From assembly GCA_017626305.1 (NCBI GenBank), contig JAGAIW010000055.1, positions 1 through 59,570 on the forward strand: 59,570 bases of DNA, in the 5' to 3' direction. The position numbers and the translations under genes were made by a program. Below the pieces are notes generated by a model that searched no databases, had not been told where the DNA came from, and saw nothing but the letters and a program-made list of their open reading frames with translations. Positions 41,796-50,578 of this stretch are shown one piece after another (position 1 is the first letter of the stretch; each line of letters opens with the position of its first letter). Origin of the DNA: Clostridia bacterium (GTDB taxonomy: Bacteria; Bacillota; Clostridia; Christensenellales; Borkfalkiaceae).

Positions 41796-44186
41796 TCATT
41801 TTTTTATCACGGCGAGTTCTTTTAATGCTCTCGTATACGCGATATACGTTTCGCTCGTCGACATACCGTCGGGGTCTACGGCAACCGTAGTAAACTCCAA
41901 GCCCTTACTCTCGTACACCGTCATTACGTTGATTTTACTACGCGACACTTTTCCCTTTACGGACGGGTCGTTATACGATTTTCGCATATATTTTTCTTTA
42001 TTTTCTTCGCTGCAAATAATCGTTTTCAAGCCCTTTTTATCCTTGAAAAATCCACTAACCTTTCTTGCAATCAAATAGCTTACTTCCGGCCCGTCAAAGC
42101 CGATAGGCTGCATATCCACTCCAAGATTCGCCGCTACAAATCGAACGATTTGGTTGGTGTTTCGATAGTTTTGGTCAAGCGTATACAGCGCAAAATCGGG
42201 AAATGCGTCCGTCCAACTACGAACACCGCGCCAAGGGGTAACGTTTTGCGCGATATCCCCGAAAATATTAAACGCCGCTTTTTCGTTTATCTTTCTTATC
42301 AGCGCGTATTCGCACGGGGAAATATCCTGCGCTTCGTCTACGAAAACGTAGGAATAGACAGGCGAAAGCTTTGCGGTGAGCTGTGAACAAACGACGCACA
42401 ACGCATAGGCGTCGCTTTTGTACATTTTTTGCGAAGTCATACCGTATTTCGCTTTATATTTTTTCACCGTTTCTTTATAAAAATACCGCACGACGTCGAT
42501 AAAGCCTTGCCCCGTACCGATTTCACAAAACGCTTTATCGCCGCGTAAGTATCCGTAAAATTCCCCAAAAGCAACGAGCTCTTCGCCGATAGATACGACG
42601 CTGTTTTTTATCTTTTCCGCTTCGGTAACGATTTGTTTACGCCGCTCGATACGGTCAGCATACGTATAGACGTCTACGCCGCCGATTTTTTGACGGAAAC
42701 GGGCAAGGTCGGATATCTCGCGTTGTAAACCTTGAATGAGTTCTTCCAAAGAGTTTATCCCTTCTTGTACGACCTGTTCACCATAACGGGCAATAAACGC
42801 GGAGCTTTTATAATACGACGCCATATGCCGATAGAAATAATCGGGCGTTTTGGCGTGCTCGCTTTGCAGCGTTCCGCCAAGGAAGTCGTCCACGTCGACG
42901 ACGGCGTTCATGAGTTCGCGAAAAGGTTTCGTGTAATACAAGCCCCCTTCCTTGCGTTCTCTAATCTCGCCAAGCACCGCGCGACGAACGCGCGTTGACG
43001 CGTTTTTGATTTCTTCATAACGGGAGATTTGTTTTTTGCATACGCTAAGTATGGACGAAATGAAATCCTTACATTCTTCACCCGTGAATAAGCCGTACAG
43101 TCCGTCGTATACCTTGTGCATTTTTTTGGAAACGTCGTTTACGAACGTCTGCGAATACACGTATTCTAAATACGCCCTATCTTCTTTTTGCGTTAAATCG
43201 ATTTTCTTTTCGATATCGATTTTTTCGTTTTTGAGCACCTGCAAAAAGTATTCGTACGCCGTAATCGTCTTCACCCGTTCCAGCTCTAAAATCTCCGCCA
43301 GTTCATCAATAAATGCGTTAAACGAATTGCTCGGCGTAATAACGAGTACGTCGCGCGGCTTGATATCTTCATTATTATACATAAGATAGCTAAGTCTATG
43401 CAGCATGACCATAGTCTTACCGCTACCCGCGCAGCCCTGCAAAACGAAATTATCCTTTTCAGGACGGGTAATGATATCGTACTGCTTTTCCTGTATGGTT
43501 TCAATGATATCGCGCACCGCCGTTTCTTCCTTACGGCTACGGATAATCTCACGAAGATACGGGTCAAGAACGTTTTCTTCGTCCCTATCGGCAATTTCTT
43601 CCGCAGAAAGATAATCCTTCAAGGAAAGGTATTCGTTTTTAAAATCTAAGACCGTACCGTTTTTGGTACGCAGCGCGCGGCGAAGTATCGTCTTATATTC
43701 GTATTCGTTAATTTTGAAAGAAGAACAGCTTTTTTGATAATATCTTCTTGACACGGGCGCGCGCCAGTCGACGATTTCCAGCTTAACGTCCCCTTTTTTG
43801 CCTATATAATAGCTGTTATAACCTTCTATATTATCCACAAGGTCCATGCGAGCAAAATACGGCTCGTCAAAGAACGGACGGTACGTTTCCATTTTTTCTT
43901 GCTGACGGGCAATTTCCGCCGTCAATTCTTTGATTTTACGGTAGTTTTCCGCCTGATTGTACGTATCCTTTTCCAAACGGGCAATCTCTTCTTTCGCGTC
44001 GCGAATGGCGCGTTTATGCGGACGAATCCGTACGGCGCGCAGCATTTGCATCACCGCATTTACGTGTTCGTCTTCATAACGTTTTTGCGTTTCTTCGTCC
44101 AGCAAAGATAAAAACCATTCCTTTTCGGCGTTTTTATGCGGATCAAGAATTTGCATTATATTTTGATAATCGTGCTTTTCAATCAT
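41796..44186 (-). CDS. helD: HelD-like SF1 helicase (RNA polymerase recycling factor)
   Basis: HelD removes stalled RNA polymerase from DNA using ATP. The 796-residue product has the HelD-specific N-terminal coiled-coil arm (IRDAKEEIARLEKDTYNQAE), then YYIGKKGDVKLEIVDWRAPV, which marks HelD against UvrD and Rep. The helicase core has Walker A LQGCAGSGKTMVMLHRLSYL, Walker B FVDEAQDISPCEYALI and the C-terminal motif VMTVYESKGLEFTTVAV, ending in YIAYTRALKELAVI. The ATG at 44184-44186 is favoured because the family-like sequence begins there; the sequence before it is AT-rich and the ribosome site is weak. It is a single-gene unit between argS and the topoisomerase operon. Confidence 0.85.
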   Translation of the reverse strand: MIEKHDYQNIMQILDPHKNAEKEWFLSLLDEETQKRYEDEHVNAVMQMLRAVRIRPHKRAIRDAKEEIARLEKDTYNQAENYRKIKELTAEIARQQEKMETYRPFFDEPYFARMDLVDNIEGYNSYYIGKKGDVKLEIVDWRAPVSRRYYQKSCSSFKINEYEYKTILRRALRTKNGTVLDFKNEYLSLKDYLSAEEIADRDEENVLDPYLREIIRSRKEETAVRDIIETIQEKQYDIITRPEKDNFVLQGCAGSGKTMVMLHRLSYLMYNNEDIKPRDVLVITPSNSFNAFIDELAEILELERVKTITAYEYFLQVLKNEKIDIEKKIDLTQKEDRAYLEYVYSQTFVNDVSKKMHKVYDGLYGLFTGEECKDFISSILSVCKKQISRYEEIKNASTRVRRAVLGEIRERKEGGLYYTKPFRELMNAVVDVDDFLGGTLQSEHAKTPDYFYRHMASYYKSSAFIARYGEQVVQEGINSLEELIQGLQREISDLARFRQKIGGVDVYTYADRIERRKQIVTEAEKIKNSVVSIGEELVAFGEFYGYLRGDKAFCEIGTGQGFIDVVRYFYKETVKKYKAKYGMTSQKMYKSDAYALCVVCSQLTAKLSPVYSYVFVDEAQDISPCEYALIRKINEKAAFNIFGDIAQNVTPWRGVRSWTDAFPDFALYTLDQNYRNTNQIVRFVAANLGVDMQPIGFDGPEVSYLIARKVSGFFKDKKGLKTIICSEENKEKYMRKSYNDPSVKGKVSRSKINVMTVYESKGLEFTTVAVDPDGMSTSETYIAYTRALKELAVIKK

Positions 44187-44261
44187 ACTATATTTAATAA
44201 TAACATACTTTTTATGGAAAAGTAAAGAATTTGAAAGAAAATTTTTTACTTTTTTGTATAA

Positions 44262-44298
44262 AAAAACTCTCGGCGACAAACCGAGAGCGTTTTTTCTG
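44262..44298 (-). terminator. argS terminator
   Basis: GCTCTCGG and CCGAGAG pair around TTTGTCG on the minus strand, followed by TTTTTTT, just after the argS stop codon. Confidence 0.8.
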
Positions 44299-44301
44299 TT
44301 T

Positions 44302-45987
44302 TTACATTTTATCGGGAATACCGATACCCAAAAGGGTAAACGCGTTTTTCAACGCTTGCCAAGTGGCGTTGGTCAAGGCAAGACGGAAGTTTCTCGTCTT
44401 TTCGTCTTCCGCCGACAGGATTTTGCAATCAAAGTAGAACTTATTGAACTTCTGCGCAACGTCTACCGCAAAACGCGCAATAAACGACGGTTCGTATTTT
44501 TCCGCCGCCGCGCGAACGGTTTGCGGGAAGGTGGACAAGGCTTTGACTAGCTCGATTTCTTCCGCCGTAAGCTCGGGAACTTCAAAAGTTTCTACCTTAC
44601 CGCCCTTTTGCAGTACGGAGTTGGCTCTTGCGCAAGTATACTGCACGTATACGCTCGTTTCCCCGTCAAAGGTGAGCACTTTATCGTAAGAGAACACGAT
44701 ATCCTTGATTTTACTATTATACAACGCCCCAAAGATAACCGCGCCGACGCCGACTTTGTCGGCAACGTCTTGTTTGTTTTTCAAATCGGGATTTTTCTCG
44801 TCGATAATGGTATACGCCTTTTCAATGCATTTTTGGATTACGTCTTCCAAAAATACGACGTTGCCCTTACGAGTGGACATTGTCCCTTCTTCCAAGGATA
44901 CCATACCGTAAGCAACGTGCACAAGATCCTTCGCCCACTCCTTACCCATGAGCTCTAACACCTTGAAAAACTGTTTAAAGTGCAGGTTTTGCTGATAAGC
45001 AACGACGTACAAGCATTTATCAAAATCGTATTCCTTTTTACGGTACATAGCCGCCGCCATATCGCGCGTCGCGTACAACGAGCTACCGTCCGATTTCAAA
45101 ATAATACAAGGCGGCATACCGTACTCTTCCAAATCAACGACCTGTGCGCCGCGACTTTCAGTAAGAAGTCCTTTTTGAATAAGCTCGTCAACGACGGGCT
45201 GCATTTTATCCGAATAGAAACTTTCCCCTGCGTACGAATCGAAGTGGATATCCAACATATCGTAAATCTTTTGCACGTCTTTTAAGGTCAGTTCCTTAAA
45301 CCATTTGAACAACGCTTGACATTCGCTATCGCCCTGTTCGATTTTCTTAAAATAGGCGCGTGCCTCGTCGTCGTATTCGGGGTGGTCTTCCGCCTCTTTA
45401 TGAAAACGGACGTACAGCTCGTTCAAAGCGCGGATTCCGCCCTTTTCCACCGTTTCTTTATCCCCCCAACGCTTATACGCGGAAATGAGTTTTCCAAACT
45501 GCGTACCGTAATCCCCCAAATGGTTGATACCCACCGCTTTATAGCCAAGGAAATTAAAAATACGGTACAACGCGCCGCCAAGAACGGTGGTAGATAAATG
45601 CCCGATATGGAACGGTTTCGCGATATTGATAGACGAATAATCGATACAAACCGTTTTGCCTGCGCCTTCGTTTGACGCACCGTAACGTTCGCCTTCGGCA
45701 AATATCTTTTCAAGTGTAGACCGAACAAAGCCGTCTTTATTGATTTTAAAGTTCAAATACCCGTTGACCGCGGAAACTTCGCTAATCACGTCGTCCGTTG
45801 CAACCGATTCTTTAAGCTCCTGCGCAATCATTACGGGGCTTTTTCTCATCAGCTTAGCAAACTTAAAACAAGGAATGGCGTAATCCCCCATTTCACTATT
45901 TGGCGGCAACGCAATTAAATCGTATAATTCGTCCTGTGTAACGCCGTCTACTTTAAGTTTTTCCGCTATATATTTCTTATAATCCAT
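44302..45987 (-). CDS. argS: Arginyl-tRNA synthetase
   Basis: ArgRS charges tRNA-Arg with arginine. The 561-residue product is a class I synthetase of normal length. An N-terminal Add-1 domain (MGDYAIPCFKFAKLMRKSPV) is followed by the HIGH motif in NIAKPFHIGHLSTTVLGGAL, GINHLGDYGTQFGKL, and the KMSKS-equivalent GTMSTRKGNVVFLEDV. The C-terminal anticodon-binding domain ends with ILSAEDEKTRNFRLALTNAT. AGGTG precedes the ATG, and the gene has its own promoter (46023-46051) and terminator. No unusual features. Confidence 0.95.
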   Translation of the reverse strand: MDYKKYIAEKLKVDGVTQDELYDLIALPPNSEMGDYAIPCFKFAKLMRKSPVMIAQELKESVATDDVISEVSAVNGYLNFKINKDGFVRSTLEKIFAEGERYGASNEGAGKTVCIDYSSINIAKPFHIGHLSTTVLGGALYRIFNFLGYKAVGINHLGDYGTQFGKLISAYKRWGDKETVEKGGIRALNELYVRFHKEAEDHPEYDDEARAYFKKIEQGDSECQALFKWFKELTLKDVQKIYDMLDIHFDSYAGESFYSDKMQPVVDELIQKGLLTESRGAQVVDLEEYGMPPCIILKSDGSSLYATRDMAAAMYRKKEYDFDKCLYVVAYQQNLHFKQFFKVLELMGKEWAKDLVHVAYGMVSLEEGTMSTRKGNVVFLEDVIQKCIEKAYTIIDEKNPDLKNKQDVADKVGVGAVIFGALYNSKIKDIVFSYDKVLTFDGETSVYVQYTCARANSVLQKGGKVETFEVPELTAEEIELVKALSTFPQTVRAAAEKYEPSFIARFAVDVAQKFNKFYFDCKILSAEDEKTRNFRLALTNATWQALKNAFTLLGIGIPDKM

Positions 45988-46022
45988 TTTAACACCTGTG
46001 TATTTTTGTTTTTATCCTTAAT

Positions 46023-46051
46023 ACTATATCATATTTTTTTTATTTCGGCAA
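46023..46051 (-). promoter_or_regulatory. argS promoter
   Basis: On the minus strand: TTGCCG, a 17-base spacer and TATAGT, 36 bases before the argS ATG. Confidence 0.65.
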
Positions 46052-46079
46052 GTATTTTTCGATTTTGGGCAACTTTAAT

Positions 46080-46108
46080 TTGCCAAATTTTAAATTTTAT
46101 ATTATAAT
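46080..46108 (+). promoter_or_regulatory. ychF promoter
   Basis: TTGCCA, a 17-base spacer and TATAAT, 35 bases before the ychF ATG. Confidence 0.78.
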
Positions 46109-46143
46109 AAATAGGAAATTTGATTAAAAGGAACTCGTTTATT

Positions 46144-47259
46144 ATGAAACTTGGTGTCGTAGGTCTTCCCAACGTAGGAAAATCCACTCTTTTTAACGCA
46201 ATCACGCACGCCGGTGCGGAATGTGCCAACTATCCGTTTTGTACCATTGAACCAAACGTCGGCGTCGTGGCTGTACCCGACGAACGTTTAGACAAGCTTG
46301 CCGCTTTATACGACAGCAAAAAAATCACCCCCGCCGTCATTGAATTCGTCGATATCGCAGGGCTTGTAAAAGGCGCGTCCAAGGGCGAAGGCTTGGGGAA
46401 TAAATTCCTTTCTCATATCCGTGAAGTAGACGCTATCGTGCACGTCGTTCGTTGTTTTGAAGATACGAACATTACGCACGTCGATAATAAAATCGACCCC
46501 GTAACGGACATTGAAACGATCAATCTTGAACTTGTATTATCCGATATGGAAGCGGTGCAAAACCGTATGAATAAGGTTAAGGTGCAAGCTCGCGGCGGCG
46601 CAGATAAAAAGGCGGCGGAAGAATATGCTTTCTTGGAAAGATTGTACGCGCATTTGGAAAGCGAAAAGCCCGCTAGAAACTTCCCCGTTACGGATATGGA
46701 AGAAGAATTTCTTAAAAACTGTTTTCTGTTGACGACAAAGCCCGTTATCTACGCGGCAAATATCAAGGAAGACGATATGGGAACGAACGAAGACGAGCTC
46801 CCCTTTGTCGTCAAGGTAAAGGAGTTCGCCGCCAAAGAAGGCGCGGAAGTTTTGGTGATTTGCGCTAAAACGGAAGAAGAGCTTTCGCAAATGGACCCCG
46901 AAGACAAAGCGGTGTTTATGGAAGAATTCGGCTTGGGCGAAAGCGGTTTGGATAGATTGATTAAAAAGTCCTATGCGCTTTTGGGCTTGATTTCTTATCT
47001 TACCGCAGGCGAAAAGGAAACGCGCGCTTGGACGATTGTCAAAGGCACGAAAGCCCCCCAAGCAGCAGGAAAAATTCATACCGATTTTGAAAAAGGCTTT
47101 ATTCGCGCGGACGTCGTCAACTGGGAAATTCTCGTAACGCTTGGCTCGATTGCCGCAGCAAAAGCGGAAGGCAAAGTCCGTTCGGAAGGAAAAGAATATA
47201 TCATGCAGGACGGCGACGTCGTGGAATACTATTTCAACGTTTCCAAGAGCAATAAATAA
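46144..47259 (+). CDS. ychF: Ribosome-associated Obg-like ATPase YchF/OLA1
   Basis: YchF is a P-loop protein of the Obg family that hydrolyses ATP rather than GTP, binds ribosomes and affects the oxidative-stress response. The 371-residue product opens MKLGVVGLPNVGKSTLFNAI with the P-loop GLPNVGKST, then FVDIAGLVKGASKGEGLGNK, and the C-terminal TGS-like domain (TWTIVKGTKAPQAAGKIHTD-like segment to GKEYIMQDGDVVEYYFNVSK). The start at 46144 matches the family's usual first residues and has AAAAGGAA before it; eight codons upstream are unlikely to be used. A hairpin terminator follows. Confidence 0.94.
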   Translation: MKLGVVGLPNVGKSTLFNAITHAGAECANYPFCTIEPNVGVVAVPDERLDKLAALYDSKKITPAVIEFVDIAGLVKGASKGEGLGNKFLSHIREVDAIVHVVRCFEDTNITHVDNKIDPVTDIETINLELVLSDMEAVQNRMNKVKVQARGGADKKAAEEYAFLERLYAHLESEKPARNFPVTDMEEEFLKNCFLLTTKPVIYAANIKEDDMGTNEDELPFVVKVKEFAAKEGAEVLVICAKTEEELSQMDPEDKAVFMEEFGLGESGLDRLIKKSYALLGLISYLTAGEKETRAWTIVKGTKAPQAAGKIHTDFEKGFIRADVVNWEILVTLGSIAAAKAEGKVRSEGKEYIMQDGDVVEYYFNVSKSNK

Positions 47260-47265
47260 AACGCA

Positions 47266-47295
47266 CGCGAGAGCCAACCGCTCTCGCGGTTTTTA
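47266..47295 (+). terminator. ychF terminator
   Basis: CGCGAGAG and CTCTCGCG pair around CCAACCG, then GTTTTT. It abuts the promoter of the next gene. Confidence 0.8.
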
Positions 47296-47299
47296 ACGC

Positions 47300-47329
47300 T
47301 TGACATTTGTCTTTTGGGTGTGTTATAAT
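47300..47329 (+). promoter_or_regulatory. Promoter of the phosphopantetheinyl transferase gene, with almost no leader
   Basis: TTGACA, an 18-base spacer and TATAAT. The -10 ends only 10 bases before the ATG at 47340, so the expected transcript would start 3-4 bases before the start codon. Confidence 0.78.
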
Positions 47330-47339
47330 TGCCTTAATT

Positions 47340-47888
47340 ATGCAAAAACTATTTTATACGGACAAAAACACGTTTACAGATACGGAAACGGCGATACGAG
47401 AAATATTTTTACGGTATTTTCATATCGACGCGGAAATTGAGCGAAGTGAAAACGGAAAGCCCTTTTTAAAAGGCAAGTCGGATATTTTCTTTTCCGTTTC
47501 GCATACCAACTCAACGTTATTTATCGCCGTTAGCGACGAAAATATCGGTATCGACGCCGAGCAAATCGACCGTGACGTGTATTTTTTACCGATTGTTAAG
47601 CGTTTTCCTTTTGCCGAACAAAAGGAAATTAAAAATTTATCCGATTTTTTACGGCATTGGGTCGTAAAAGAAAGCGCCGTTAAATGGTTAGGCGGAACGC
47701 TTGCGCGCGATTTATATAAACTTCAATTTACAAATTCCACGATAAAATACGGCGAATTGCAACTCCCCGTACAAATCACCCCTTTTTCGTTAAACGGATG
47801 TTTCGTTGCCGTTTGTTGCGAACGTGATTTTTCCCAAGCGGAAATCGTTGCATATCCCTTAAAAACCTTACAGGAGAAAAAAATATGA
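47340..47888 (+). CDS. Sfp-type 4'-phosphopantetheinyl transferase
   Basis: This enzyme moves the phosphopantetheine arm of CoA to a serine of a carrier protein (fatty-acid, polyketide or peptide synthase). The 182-residue product has the superfamily signatures NGKPFL, FFSVSHTNSTLFIAVSDENI, GIDAEQIDRDV (Asp of the metal site) and HWVVKESAVKWLGGTL (the KESAxKxxG motif). It is shorter than Sfp (about 224), as are many clostridial members. No ribosome site precedes the ATG at 47340, which suits a leaderless transcript. It overlaps mtnN by four bases. No carrier-protein or synthase gene is in the window, so the target (ACP or other) is unknown. Confidence 0.82.
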   Translation: MQKLFYTDKNTFTDTETAIREIFLRYFHIDAEIERSENGKPFLKGKSDIFFSVSHTNSTLFIAVSDENIGIDAEQIDRDVYFLPIVKRFPFAEQKEIKNLSDFLRHWVVKESAVKWLGGTLARDLYKLQFTNSTIKYGELQLPVQITPFSLNGCFVAVCCERDFSQAEIVAYPLKTLQEKKI

Positions 47889-48541
47889 TAGGTGCAGTTA
47901 TTGCCATGCAAAGCGAAGCGGATATCCTGCTTAGCGAAATGAAAATCAACCGTTCTTTGACGGTGAGCGGTAAAAATATCTACGTAGGAACGGCGTTCGG
48001 AAAGGAAGTCGCCCTTTGTATTTGCGGTGTTGGAAAAGTAAACGCTGCGCTCGGCACGCAGCTGCTCGTTAGCAAATTCGACGTCGATTGTTTGTTAAAC
48101 TTCGGCGTTTCGGGCGGTTTAAACGACGACACTAAACTTTGTCAAGTGTATCAAATTAGTCAAGCCGTACAATTCGACTTCGACCTTGTACAATTAAACG
48201 GTACGAAAATAGGAACTTTAAACGAGTACGAAGAAAATTATTTACCCCTTTCCACGTTGGATATTCCCTTTGCCGCAAAAAAATTAGGCACGGCAGATCG
48301 ATTTAACGACTCCACCGCAGATTACGAGCTTTTAACCAAAGAATTGCAAGCGGATATCCGCGATATGGAAGGTTGCGCTATCGTGCAAGCCGCGCTTTGC
48401 GCGAAACTCCCCGTATATTCAGTGAAAGCCATTTCCGACGTAGCGGGCAGCGGTAGCACGACGGATCAGTACCTACAAAATAGAAGTACGGCATTAGAAA
48501 ATCTGCAAGCGGCTTTGCCGTCCGTATTTGATAAATTATAA
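47885..48541 (+). CDS. mtnN: 5'-methylthioadenosine/S-adenosylhomocysteine nucleosidase
   Basis: MtnN cleaves the glycosidic bond of S-adenosylhomocysteine, methylthioadenosine and 5'-deoxyadenosine, the by-products of methylation and radical-SAM chemistry. The 218-residue product opens MIGAVIAMQSEADILLSEM and has VALCICGVGKVNAALGTQL, LLNFGVSGGLNDD, the substrate-binding RDMEGCAIVQAA (Glu near 166) and AISDVAGSGSTTDQ (catalytic Asp near 190). The ATG overlaps the end of the phosphopantetheinyl transferase gene and AGGAG lies within that gene. Removing 5'-deoxyadenosine would support the radical-SAM enzymes NrdG and MiaB also encoded here. Confidence 0.9.
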   Translation: MIGAVIAMQSEADILLSEMKINRSLTVSGKNIYVGTAFGKEVALCICGVGKVNAALGTQLLVSKFDVDCLLNFGVSGGLNDDTKLCQVYQISQAVQFDFDLVQLNGTKIGTLNEYEENYLPLSTLDIPFAAKKLGTADRFNDSTADYELLTKELQADIRDMEGCAIVQAALCAKLPVYSVKAISDVAGSGSTTDQYLQNRSTALENLQAALPSVFDKL

Positions 48542-48558
48542 TATGTAAAGGTGTACAA

Positions 48559-49227
48559 ATGATTGATTTAGGCGACTGGAACGAACGACTTGCTCCGCTG
48601 TTTCGCGACGAACGGTATTTAAAAATCCGCAAGTTCCTTATTGAAGAATACAAAACGCACGTCGTATATCCAGATATGTACGATTTGTATAACTGTTTCC
48701 GCTTTACTCCTTTTTCCAACCTAAAAGCGGTTATTTTGGGGCAAGACCCCTATCACGGACCTAATCAGGCGCACGGTCTTTGTTTTTCCGTGCAGGACGG
48801 CGTTCAAAAGCCGCCTTCTTTGGAAAATATTTTTAAGGAATTACGCGCAGATATTGGTTGCGAACTACCTAAATCAGGCAATTTGACTAAGTGGGCAAAG
48901 GAAGGCGTTTTGCTAATGAACACTTCTCTTTCCGTAAGAGAGCATCAGGCAAATTCCCATTCCAAATGCGGTTGGGCTTGGTTTACGGACAGCGTTATAC
49001 AGCTGATTTCTCAGCAAAAGGAAAACGTCGTATTTATTCTTTGGGGTGGCAACGCACGCAGTAAAAAACCGTTGATTGAACCTTCTAAGCATTTGATATT
49101 AGAGTGCGCTCATCCGTCCCCTTTATCCGCTTATAACGGATTTTTCGGGTGTCGGCACTTCTCTAAAACAAACGAATATCTTGAAAAGCACGGCATACCC
49201 CCCATTGACTGGGATTTGACCAAATGA
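48559..49227 (+). CDS. ung: Uracil-DNA glycosylase (family 1)
   Basis: Ung removes uracil from DNA. The 222-residue product matches family 1 throughout: AVILGQDPYHGPNQAHGLCF with the catalytic Asp in GQDPYHG (near residues 61-67), LMNTSLSVREHQANSH, VVFILWGGNARSKK and the HPSPLS motif LECAHPSPLSAYNGFFGCRH. AAAGGTG precedes the ATG. It is 17 bases after mtnN and shares a terminator with the convergent ynbB gene. Confidence 0.96.
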   Translation: MIDLGDWNERLAPLFRDERYLKIRKFLIEEYKTHVVYPDMYDLYNCFRFTPFSNLKAVILGQDPYHGPNQAHGLCFSVQDGVQKPPSLENIFKELRADIGCELPKSGNLTKWAKEGVLLMNTSLSVREHQANSHSKCGWAWFTDSVIQLISQQKENVVFILWGGNARSKKPLIEPSKHLILECAHPSPLSAYNGFFGCRHFSKTNEYLEKHGIPPIDWDLTK

Positions 49228-49230
49228 GAA

Positions 49231-49262
49231 AAGGAAGGACGCTCGTCCTTCCTTCTTTTATA
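49231..49262. terminator. Bidirectional terminator between ung and ynbB
   Basis: AAGGAAGGAC and GTCCTTCCTT form a perfect 10-bp stem with loop GCTC, followed by CTTTTAT on the plus strand. It overlaps the last codon of the convergent ynbB gene. Confidence 0.82.
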
Positions 49263-50484
49263 CAAGTTTTTCTAAGATTTTCTTTAAGGCGTATTTACAA
49301 TGCTCAAAGGTAAGCCCACCTTGGAAGTACGCCGTATACGGCGGTTTGACGGGAGCGTCGGCGGAAAGCTCGATAGACGCACCGTCGACAAAACAGCCTG
49401 CCGCCATGATAACCTTGCTATCATACCCCGGCATATCCCACGGCTCTAAGGTTACGAAACTATCCACAGGCGACGCTTCTTGCACCGATTGAATAAACGC
49501 GCAAAGCTGCTGGGCGGTGTCAAAACGGATAGCACGGGTAATATCGGCGGGCGTTTTGCCGATTTTGGGGAAGTTTTCATACCCAAGCGTTTCCATGCAT
49601 TTTCCGATAAGTAGACTGCCTTTGATCGCTTGATTGACCGTATGCGGCGCAAGGAACAAGCCTTGATAAAACAAGCGATAACCGTAAGCGTACGAGCCTA
49701 CTTCATTGCCGATAGAAGGCGCGGTAAGGCGTTTGCCGATAAGTTCTACGTATTCGCTTTTCCCTACGATATATCCACCCGTCGGTGCAAGTCCACCGCC
49801 GGGGTTTTTAATTAAAGAACCGACGGCAAGATCCGCCCCAACGTCGCAGGGCTCTTGCTTTTCGACAAATTCACCGTAGCAATTATCCGTAAAAATACAG
49901 CCGTTAAAGCCTTGCTCGCGGACGAAAGAACAAATTTCTCCGATTTCCGCAACGGTAAACGCGTCACGCAGTTCATACCCACGCGAACGTTGAATATAAA
50001 CCATTTTCAGCTGCGGACCAAGGCGTTTTATCTCTGCGGCGATCGTATTTTTGTCAAATTTGCCGTTTTCGTCTAAGTCTACGCAATCAAAGCTGATGCC
50101 AAAATCTTTCAACGAACCGTTGCCGTCGCCGTAAATAACGCCACGAATGGTATCGTAAGGCATACCCGAAATACAAAGCACTTTATCCCCCGTACGCAAA
50201 ACGCCAAAAAGCGCTACGGTAAGCGCGTGCGTACCGCTAAGGAGCGCCGGCGAAACAATCCCCGATTCCGCGCCAAGCGCCGCCGCGTAAACGTCGCCAA
50301 GCACAAACCTGCCTTCGTCGCCGTAACCATACCCTGTCGACCCGTTAAAGTGGCGCAGGGCAATGGAATGTTTATTAAAAGCTTTTAATACCTTTTCTTG
50401 ATTAAATTGACTAATTTCGTCTGCCAAACGGAATTGCTCGGTTAAAAGTTCTTCATTTTTTTGAATGAGTTGTTCTATTTGCAT
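49258..50484 (-). CDS. ynbB: PLP-dependent methionine gamma-lyase family protein (YnbB, 'aluminum resistance' type)
   Basis: The 408-residue product belongs to the cystathionine/methionine gamma-lyase-like PLP family first tagged as aluminum resistance proteins. Motifs are HFNGSTGYGYGDEGRFVLGD, VSPALLSGTHALTVALFGVL, CIFTDNCYGEFVEKQEPCDV and the PLP-lysine segment AVGSLIKNPGGGLAPTGGYI (about residue 245). The true reaction in this group is not settled. The start at 50482-50484 (MQIEQLIQ) is chosen because GGAGA lies just before it; upstream in-frame ATG codons occur within an 18-bp repeat array. The gene follows miaA, the same order as in Bacillus and many Clostridia. Confidence 0.87.
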   Translation of the reverse strand: MQIEQLIQKNEELLTEQFRLADEISQFNQEKVLKAFNKHSIALRHFNGSTGYGYGDEGRFVLGDVYAAALGAESGIVSPALLSGTHALTVALFGVLRTGDKVLCISGMPYDTIRGVIYGDGNGSLKDFGISFDCVDLDENGKFDKNTIAAEIKRLGPQLKMVYIQRSRGYELRDAFTVAEIGEICSFVREQGFNGCIFTDNCYGEFVEKQEPCDVGADLAVGSLIKNPGGGLAPTGGYIVGKSEYVELIGKRLTAPSIGNEVGSYAYGYRLFYQGLFLAPHTVNQAIKGSLLIGKCMETLGYENFPKIGKTPADITRAIRFDTAQQLCAFIQSVQEASPVDSFVTLEPWDMPGYDSKVIMAAGCFVDGASIELSADAPVKPPYTAYFQGGLTFEHCKYALKKILEKLV

Positions 50485-50498
50485 AATTTCTCCACGTT

Positions 50499-50570
50499 CT
50501 ATGTCAGACATAATTACTATGTTAGACATAGCTACTATGTCACACATAGGTATTATGCGTGACATAATTC
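50499..50570. repeat. Four tandem 18-bp repeats upstream of ynbB
   Basis: The units are CTATGTCAGACATAATTA, CTATGTTAGACATAGCTA, CTATGTCACACATAGGTA and TTATGCGTGACATAATTC, head to tail with no spacers. Each has a near-dyad of the type TATGTCNGACATA. They fill the gap between miaA and ynbB and end 14 bases before the ynbB ATG. Confidence 0.9.
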
Positions 50571-50578
50571 GTTGTTTT

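Noticed and set aside
50485-50565. 27-codon N-terminal extension of YnbB through the 18-bp repeats
   Set aside because: The family starts near MQIEQLI, where GGAGA is well placed; the extension is only repeat-encoded. It is still mentioned as an alternative reading of the array.
50499-50570. 18-bp repeats as plasmid iterons, CRISPR array or GlnR/TnrA sites
   Set aside because: There is no replication gene nearby and no spacers between units. The TGTNA-N7-TNACA spacing of GlnR sites is not met, although ynbB neighbours glnR in Bacillus.
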